Assembly (NCBI GenBank): GCA_021234155.1
Contig: JAJEKV010000041.1
Location: 4,454,829 to 4,518,828 of the forward strand
Direction: 5' to 3'
Length of the DNA: 64,000 nucleotides
Source: Isoetes taiwanensis
Lineage: Eukaryota > Streptophyta > Lycopodiopsida > Isoetales > Isoetaceae
Position numbers and translations under genes: made by a program. The notes beneath the pieces were generated by a model that saw nothing but the letters and a program-made list of their open reading frames with translations, did not search any database and was not told the origin of the DNA. Numbering within the stretch: the first letter of the stretch is position 1; each line of letters starts with the position of its first letter. Positions 56,933 through 64,000 of this stretch are shown piece by piece.

Positions 56933-56974
56933 GAACCCTAAGAAAATTTCAAAAGCTGGGATTTGATTCTGGAA
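56871..56974. repeat. 52-base tandem duplication
   Basis: Copies at 56871-56922 and 56923-56974 begin caccggagtagaacc and differ at about two bases. The length is not a multiple of three. Confidence 0.9.
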
Positions 56975-57367
56975 CAATTCTCTGGGTACAGGACGGAGAT
57001 CAACAAACAGGGTTTCAAGTTCATAAGAAAATCGAAGGAAAAAAATCCGGTGTACAGCTTATTTTCGCTGCATGAAGGAAGAACATCCAAGCTCATCCAT
57101 CGCAGCTAGAACCATGCTGGGAAGATATGAATTCATGGTATCAGGTACAGCGGCAGACAAAAATTAAGTTCTTTGTAAACAGCGCCTTTGCAGGGTCGTA
57201 CCTAGGTAGCCGGAAAACACAACCGTAAAAACCATTCTAAAAACTAGAAATCACACTAATTCTATGCCGGAAAGTTACATATTTATAATTCTAAAAACCA
57301 ACTAGTAATCTTCTTTCCTATCTACAAGAAACTTATCGCGACGGCCAAGGCCGCCGTGAACGTTTCT

Positions 57368-57680
57368 CTTCCCCAACTCGTCTATACATGCTAGAACATG
57401 CAGAACTTCCCCAACTCGTCTATACATGCTAGAACATGCAGAATTTGAGAACTTCCCCAACTCGTCTATATATGCTAGAACATGCAGAATTTGAACTTGC
57501 ATTTTGTTGCCCTGTGTTTATGTTCAGTGCCCGCACGATAGAAGAATATTGACCATAACGACTCGTTGCGAAAGATGTTTTGCATTAAATCAACAGAATC
57601 TAAGTTTCGAACATATAAAAATTGAACTGTGTTTGAGCATGTTCGAACATATAAAAATTGAACCGCGTTTGAGCATGGGG
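57368..57680. repeat. two short tandem arrays
   Basis: At 57368-57495 a unit of 37-47 bases (cttccccaactcgtctatac...) occurs three times. At 57608-57680 a 38-base unit (gaacatataaaaattgaac) occurs twice. No gene is recognised between 57080 and 57980. Confidence 0.75.
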
Positions 57681-57978
57681 AATTCAAACCTCTGTAGTTG
57701 CCAATATATGCATATAGCAAGCATTAGTCATTATTTGGCAATAATTTGAAGGTTAGATAAGGATCTTGTGCGTCTAGTTAGGCAGTTTATTCCTGTATAC
57801 ATTGTAGAATTGAAAATGTGCATTCTACTCTAGTCCATTAAGTTACACAATTCTAACTTTATTTATCATTGTTTCTAGCTTAGATATACCGTACACGTTA
57901 ACATTTCATGCAAAAAGCATATCATTACATTCGATTCCGGCACAAAAACTTGTAACAAATCGAGGACTCCTGCGTTCA

Positions 57979-59614
57979 TTATACAGAGAATCGCAGATGT
58001 GGACGAAATTGCAGAATGTACAGGAGTTTTTTGGTCAGCAACAACAGCGTCGAAGTCATTCCGATGGACATGGATGCAGAGTTGCCTTGTGCTAAGAACT
58101 GAAGAATAATATCAGAGGGGATAAAGTCTGCATATGTTCTCCATGCAATCTCCAACAAATATAAATAGTTTCTTCCTTTTCTCCAATTGATATCCCCCAA
58201 GAGTAGTTTATAAGTTACCTAGAGAATCTTATCTGCCCATTTGCTGGAAGTCCATGCATTTGTACCTTGCTCCGGATTGCTTCCTCAAGTTTATTCTGAT
58301 GTTGCCTGGATGAATGCCTTCCATTACTATTATCCATATAAAATTCTCATGCAATAGTCTACCGAGACATGCTCTCTTTAGCAGCACTATTTGTTAGTGC
58401 CAGCTCCAATGCTGCAAAAAAAATGAGTAAAGTTTTCCTTTTCCATTACAAGAGTAGCTGTAACCAGTTCCTCCATATTTGGAGACAATTAAAAACAACA
58501 TACAGCTTCAACACACCCAAGGAACCTTGTTTATTGTGCATACAGGCACCATATTGCACAGCCACCAGAACAGGAATAACACATGAAAAGACTATAACTA
58601 GAATCCAAAATCTTATAACGTGACACTTTTTGGCAGATGTGCAGTCTATTGTGCATCATACAATATACCCAAATGGCTATATGAAGGTTGACATTAAATG
58701 CTTTCTTACAATCTCTGATTGCTGCATCATAATTCCAGACTATGTGTGAGCACTGCCTTTAAAGGCATGTTCATTTATGTGTTTAATAGCATTGGAACCA
58801 CAGATTGAAAGGCTAAATCACTTTAGCTCTTACTTACCTTGCTTTCGCTTAACAAAACCAGTGGAACAACAACTCGGCCATTCACCAATTTGAGCCCTGA
58901 GATGCAGTATTATTACTCTAATATAGAGAAGAACTGCCATAAAACATGCAAATCTCTAAAGTGGATCTGGGCGAAGGATAAAGCAGTTTGGCAAAAGCTT
59001 AGAATCGTAGATACCTCTAACTTGGGTTTAACATTTATTCTGAAAAACTCCAGAGCATGGAAGCATCTAACAGCCAGCATTAATCTAAAAAATGAAATGT
59101 ACAAATTCTGCCAGATTATGAGTGATTACATAGAACGACTTAATCCCATGCATTTTAAGTTCTAAAATCTGTGCCAACAGCTCGCCTGATTAGCCTCTAG
59201 AATAAAGAAGAAAAAGCATAATGTTCTCCAGATCACAGCATACTTAAGGAAAAGAACTTAAAACCCTGGTTGCTTTGACATTCACAGGAAACTACACGCA
59301 AGATTGATTCCAGCTGCAGTGAGAACTCAAATCAAACTATATTCATCATATTCAAAACATTTTCATATGAAATCAAGCCGAAAATCTGGATTGATTACCC
59401 GAAGACGAAAGATTGGAAGCCCAAATCAGATTAGCTTTGATGGTAGGGCTATTGTCTGCTGATGATGGTAGATCATCTTCAAAATCGTAAACAGAAGTAG
59501 CTCCTTCTTCGGCTATCCCATGGAGTCCAATTTACTGGGCGACCGCTTTACCATAGTAATGATCTTAGATGGAGCAGTTCCGAGCAGAAGGGATGAAAGT
59601 CCGGCCTTATCCAT
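57979..59614 (-). pseudogene. unidentified multi-exon gene, apparently damaged
   Basis: The likely first exon (59614-59399) starts MDKAGLSSLLLGTAPSKIIT and, after a one-base frame change near 59517, reads EEGATSVYDFEDDLPSSADN. It joins in phase to 58896-58838, which encodes LKLVNGRVVVPLVLLSESK. Further pieces encode LALTNSAAKESMSR, a stop, then RHSSRQHQNKLEEAIRSKVQ and MHGLPANGQIRFSR. The fragments are protein-like and bounded by GT-AG sites, but I recognise no family. The frameshift and stop suggest a pseudogene, although a mis-set exon border could also explain them. Confidence 0.35.
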
Positions 59615-59879
59615 GAGCAAAAACTGGAAATTGACCCAAAAATTCACCAATAGCCGCAGAAAAACAGAGCTGCAGAGCAGATTTTAGCCCCAACCCCGCA
59701 GACTGACGAAGCAAATCAAGCTATGCTTCAAATCCTTCAAAATCCAATATCATAACCCAACACAGAGGAATCAGGGCCGGAAATGGCGCTCTTCTTTGGA
59801 CTCAAACAGAACCCAAAAACCTCTGCTGTTGAATCAGAAAAAACACGAATCTCGCCCAAGCCCCCGAAGAAAAGAAAGA

Positions 59880-59990
59880 AGAAAAAAATGAAGAAAAGAA
59901 AGAGGGCGAGGAAAAAATAGGCGAGAAAAAAGAAGAGAAGAAAGAGGGCGGATTGATTGAGCAAGGGGAGTCACGTGGCTGTGGCTCCTC
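59880..59990 (-). promoter_or_regulatory. promoter-like region with G-box and pyrimidine-rich leader
   Basis: On the minus strand a G-box CACGTG (59972-59977) in the context CCACGTGAC is followed by a long CT-rich tract (59960-59865). This is a common arrangement at plant transcription starts, upstream of the gene starting at 59614. The poly-Phe open frame across the CT tract is not a protein. Confidence 0.45.
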
Positions 59991-59999
59991 CTCAATAAA

Positions 60000-60697
60000 T
60001 ATTAACTAGAAAAATGCAACAAAAATGTTCCTAGAAAAACAATTTCGACACTTGGCGCGCATGCACTGGAGCATCAAGGAATCTTGAAGAATAGAATCAA
60101 AGTGAATGCTTTATATATGTTTTGATAAGATTACTAGGGCATGGTCGCCTCCTATCGCGATCGCCTCTCGCACCCTAACCCCCCCGCCTCGACGCCGACA
60201 TCGCCCTGTGGCATGCCATCTTGGCCCTGTGGCATGCCATCTTGGCCCGTGGACGTTATGTGCACGTCATGAATCCGTTATGGCCTGGACGTCATGCGCC
60301 AGCCATGTGTCCCGGTGTCGTGCATATGGTACCGGTAACCGCGACAAAGCTACGCGATGCGTCGGCCAAATAAGCGCGGTTGTCGTGGCAAACCGTTGAC
60401 CATCGGCGTGCAGTAGAGCTCCGCTAAGCGTGAAGCCCTGCTTCCCGCTGTCGTGTAATTGTTGTCTACAATTGTGGAACAGTTCTGCCCACTCGTGGCT
60501 GTGTTAAGAGTCATATCGATTCGAATTTAGAATTCAATGCCTGTTGCTCGAATTCGCGCCCATTCCATAGCACTCGATTACCGAAACCCAATTTGAAAAT
60601 CAAGCTCCCGCTATGGCTGTTAACAGAATAAAAGCCAATTTCATCTTCCAAATTTCAAGCTTATCGATATCAGGTCTTGAGGAGGACGATAATAGAC
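60000..60697. other. intergenic, left flank of the transposase
   Basis: It holds a 21-base duplication (catcttggccctgtggcatg region, 60205-60245) and no recognisable coding sequence. A terminal inverted repeat for the transposon cannot be sought because its right end is cut. Confidence 0.4.
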
Positions 60698-63120
60698 ATG
60701 GTTTCCACAAGAGGTCGGAGAGGAGATGATGTTGAAGCTAGTAACAGAGTACCTACATAAAGGAAAAGAGTTAGTGCTCCAAGGAGGAAGCATCGGACAC
60801 CACAGATCAGTGCTGCATCTCCCACAATGCCAAGGAGGCCAAGCAAACGAGGGCAGTGGACTGAAGATCAAATGGCAGACATCTTGGATGAGGTAAGTGA
60901 GTATGGTATATCTGTTAGAGAGGCATCTAGAAGGTCTGGAATCCCAGAATCAACAATAAGGGACTGGCTGTATGGCCGTATAACTCACAAACAGACTGGT
61001 AATCCACAAATCTTGACGACTCTACAAGAGGAAAAGTTAGTCAATTGGACACTCTCCAGGGCCGAGCAGGGAATGGGGGTTACACTCTCAGCTGTCAAGG
61101 AAAGGGCAGCACAGATGGCTATGGAGGGGGGCAACTCAGAATTTCCCCGGGTTCTCGGGAGTAAATGGTGGAAGCTGTTCAAACAAAGGCATCCAGAGGT
61201 TACACTAAGAAGTGCAGAGACACTAGATGTCGCCCATGTCGCTCGGGCGCGTGCTATGACACAAGAGAATCTGGATAACTTCTATGCTGGTCTGAGACAA
61301 ATCTATGATGAGTTCAATTTCCCGGCCTCTAGGATCTGGAATGCCGATGAGACTGGCATCCAAGCTGGTAAGGTGAAGGGCATGAAGATCATAGGAAGGA
61401 AAGGGGAGCATAGGGTCAATGAGGTGGTCATGAACAATAGGGAGTGGGTGACCATTCTGGTATGTGTAAATGCTGAAGGGATTAGGATACCTAATTTGTA
61501 TATATTCAAGGGTACACGGATGAGGCAAGATAACATTGCCAGATGTGAGGAAGGGGCAATTCAAGCTATGCAGCCCTCGACCTGGATGACTACAGAATTG
61601 TTCAAGTCTTGGTTGTCACATTTTGTTGCTAGGGTTCCTGGTGGAGTATCTCCAACAAGGCCACATCTGATAATATTGGATGGCCATGGCAGCCATGTGG
61701 AGTTGGAAGTGATTTTGGCAGCTAAGGAAATGGGCATACATTTTGCCATACTTCCACCCCACACATCACATAAGTTGCAACCTTTGGATGTTGCATGCTT
61801 TGCACCATTCAAGGCAGCTTTCAAGAGATTGAGATCTTCTTACATGGTTAGCAAAGGGAGGACTGAACCGAAGAGGGAGGACATTGCAGAGCTCATTTCA
61901 CAGGCCATTGAATCAGGGCTGACACCTAGCAACATCAAGGCAGGGTTTAGAGCAACTGGGATTTGGCCATTCAACTCGGACAAGGTTAAGCCAGGCCAGG
62001 AAAGTGGCAGGTTTGGAAGAGTGCCCATGGAGCAGATTATCCAAAGTGTAGGCCAGGAAAATGCAGCCAACTTGGAGGAGGAGGAATTGGAGCAATTCAA
62101 CATGGCTGACTTGCATGCGTTATGGGAGGCACCACGCCCTGATGGTGAGCATGCTGGCCAAGAGCCTACTGGAGTGCATCAACATGTAGTTGACAATGTG
62201 GACATTGAAAGACATGATGTGCATCCATCTCACCAAGAAGATGCACCAGATAGAGAACATCAGGCCATTGATTCGACCTTAAGACCCTCACAGCAACATG
62301 TGGTTCCACCTGGTGACATGGGAACAGCACATGCATGTGTGCAGCTCCCTACAGAAGTGAGGACATCACAAGCCTGCATGCAACAATCTCAATCCTCGAG
62401 GGCAAGGAATCGGGGTGTAGTCCCAGACCTAAGTGGGAGGGTGCATATCTCTAGTGATGGCTTCTGTGAGGCCTTGGCTGCTAAGAGGTCTAGGAGAGCT
62501 GAGGCAGCAAGACTAAAGAATGAACAAGTTGCAGCCAGGAAACTCGAAACTGCTAAAAGGAAATTGGAAAGACAGGAGGCTGCCAGGAGAGCTCAACAGA
62601 ATAGGGAAGAGAGGGAAAATAGGAAGAAGGCTGATGCAGAATTTGAAGCCTCTACTGCTAGACTTAGGGCACTAATGTACCCCAGGGGCATCTCAAGAGT
62701 TGCAGCAGTCTTCAGCTTTCAGAGACCAATGAGTGATGAAGTGAGGAGCAAAAGATTAGAGGTTAGAAACAGAATGAGGACAAGGCAAGGGTTGAGTCCA
62801 ATCAGGGATCCAATATTGAGAACATCATTCAACATGGATCCTGGACTTCAGCAAGTTAGTGGATTGACCACACCAGTTACTAGTGATCATGCAGGTGACC
62901 AGGATAGTGAAGATGAAGTGAATGTTATGTGCAGCCTGGAAGATACTCACCTGTGCTCGGGAGATGTTGGTGGTGTGCAGGATGTTAGCATAGAAGGATT
63001 CCTGCCTCTGGTCAGACCTGTCCCAAACTCAATTAGTACAATCAGGTCACCATTGAAGACCTGGGACTTGGTCAACAGGGAGGGAGAGTCACAGCAAGAC
63101 GCAAGTATTGGCCCTGGTTT
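60698..63120 (+). CDS. pogo/Jerky-like DDE transposase, 3' end cut
   Basis: The frame from ATG 60827 gives MPRRPSKRGQWTEDQM and a psq/CENP-B-type helix-turn-helix (residues 10-60: GISVREASRRSGIPESTIRD). A CENP-B-like HTH follows (LGSKWWKLFKQRHPEV), then a DDE_1 core: WNADETGIQ, LIILDGHGSHVEL and PPHTSHKLQPLDV. The third acidic residue is expected in the next segment. The C-terminal third is acidic, then a charged coiled coil. In frame upstream, ATG 60694 region (MVSTRGRRGDD) is separated by one TAA near 60757, so the ancestral N-terminus with an RGRR AT-hook-like motif is broken. The last codons run into the poly(T) of an inserted L1 (FFFFFFF), so the native C-terminus is missing. Confidence 0.8.
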
Positions 63121-64000
63121 TTTTTTTTTTTTTTTTTTGAGAGTACGAGATGATTTTTTCATTAATTAAGGAAATACATACATAGTAGTTTGGAAGCCTT
63201 CATAGATAGGCTTTACCAAATTCAAATTACGGGAAATACAAGAAATTCAAGAGTAGTTCAAAAACACAATATCCAGTCAAAGTCCAGTCAAAGTCTTGTC
63301 CAAGTCTTGTCGAAACCTTGAGTCCTATACTTTTGTGTTAATCTGTTTGTTGTAGAAGAGGATTAGAGCCAGGAACTGAGGTATTTTCCAAAGAGGTAAT
63401 CCCATATCTCGTCCAAATAGCAAAACCTGTCTCTGTTAACAAACCTGCAAAAACCAAGCAGATACTATTGCATCTCAAAGGAGGCAATACTGTCAATGTA
63501 TGTCTCATCAGGGATGGTAGGAATCTTTGGATCATCAGAGTTTATGGCAGTATAGAACAGTTGGTTATAGGATTGATGTGAATGAATCAGCAGTTCCCAT
63601 GACATAGGAGTCGGCCATCCATAGATTATCCCTTATTAATCTGTAAAAATCCTGTTGAACCATGAGTAGTAAAAGGGTGCCATAAGCATCAGCTAACATT
63701 ATGTGAGTGTAGAACATCTGCCTGTATTTGTTGAACTGTCCTTCGGTGAATGAACCAATACATGTAAAATATTTGCATAACTTCCCTTGTGTATATACTT
63801 GCCCAAATCCTTTCTCTTGCCTTGCATATTTCATTGTCTCTGATCATCTGTCTGACTGACCATTGATTATGGGGAGGGAACATGACCTGGTGTTCATGAA
63901 TTCTCTCATCTCCATATAACTTAACTTCAAACATATCTGATCCTCTGTCAAATCTTCTCCTCTGATGACCTCTACATAGCTCCATGTACCCTATGAGCAA
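63118..64000 (-). mobile_element. 3' part of a second L1, running off the right edge
   Basis: A 21-base poly(T) on plus (63118-63138) is the poly(A) tail of a minus-strand element. The preceding 3' end (tatgtatttcc...aatgaaa) resembles that of the L1 at 15.9 kb (tatgtattttc...aatgaaa). Frames at 63565-64000 resemble the L1 ORF3. It inserted into the end of the transposase gene. Its 5' part lies outside the window. Confidence 0.7.
63565..64000 (-). pseudogene. L1 ORF3-like reading, frameshifted
   Basis: The upstream frame (64000-63689) encodes RRRFDRGSDMFEVKLYGDER, then IRDNEICKARERIW and TREVMQIF. The next frame (63834-63565) encodes GTLLLLMVQQDFYRLIRDNL. Together they follow the order of the ORF3 at 16137-16532 (YEDEE, QLRRELVHAKAIKRVL, NREVWRF, then HVLVLLDFTNYIAEDL). 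A frameshift lies between them. The start is beyond the window. Confidence 0.45.

Noticed and set aside
59737-59964. Phe/Leu-rich minus frame
   Set aside because: It is the translation of a CT-rich leader, not a membrane protein.
62947-63162. Lys-rich minus frame over the poly(T)
   Set aside because: Shadow of the transposase end and the L1 poly(A) tail.
1-64000. CRISPR arrays, operons, bacterial promoters
   Set aside because: The window is eukaryotic: introns, LINEs and PPR genes; no spaced identical repeats of CRISPR type are present.

Overview
The window is nuclear DNA of a land plant. It carries two organellar-type pentatricopeptide repeat (PPR) genes, one ending in a DYW-type deaminase domain, spliced genes with GT-AG introns, and a dense mix of plant retroelements. 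The low gene density, several decayed PLS-class PPR copies, and a LINE with a microsatellite tail instead of poly(A) suggest a large, seed-free-plant (fern-like) genome. That placement is inference; nothing in the window fixes the species.

Layout. 1-2.2 kb holds three 5'-truncated copies of one LINE family. 2.4-2.9 kb is a repeat phased at 10-11 bases. 2.9-4.8 kb is a probable non-autonomous hAT-like element. 7.13-7.61 kb is a complete miniature LTR retrotransposon (TRIM) whose two LTRs each carry a tRNA-Ala-like sequence. 7.94-12.17 kb (minus) is a 16-exon kelch-repeat gene whose reading phases agree at every junction. 12.9-15.2 kb holds a Ty3/gypsy scrap and a dead PPR gene. 15.86-27.37 kb is one nearly full-length L1 (minus, 10-base target duplication, poly(A)), split by a 4.8-kb LINE of another lineage (plus, 7-base target duplication).

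28-49 kb holds decayed genes (PPR, a PWI-like gene, LRR, an SmF copy, a hAT transposase, a gypsy integrase), an intact P-class PPR gene (33.0-34.8 kb), several foldbacks and a possible HUH-endonuclease relic. 50.07-55.06 kb is a three-exon PLS-DYW PPR gene of about 1,320 residues, bracketed by 330-base inverted repeats. 55.6-59.6 kb holds a broken R2R3-MYB, a conserved gene frameshifted by a 52-base duplication, and an unidentified damaged gene. 60.7-63.1 kb is a pogo/Jerky-like DDE transposase, cut at its 3' end by another L1 that runs off the right edge.

Three genes look fully functional: the kelch gene, the P-class PPR gene and the DYW-type PPR gene. The two PPR proteins would act on organellar RNA. 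The observation most likely to be new is the TRIM with tRNA-like LTRs, which parallels the 5S-carrying Cassandra elements. Next are an ORF3 shared by two L1 copies, the inverted repeats around the DYW-type gene, and the covarying 3' hairpin of the LINE family.
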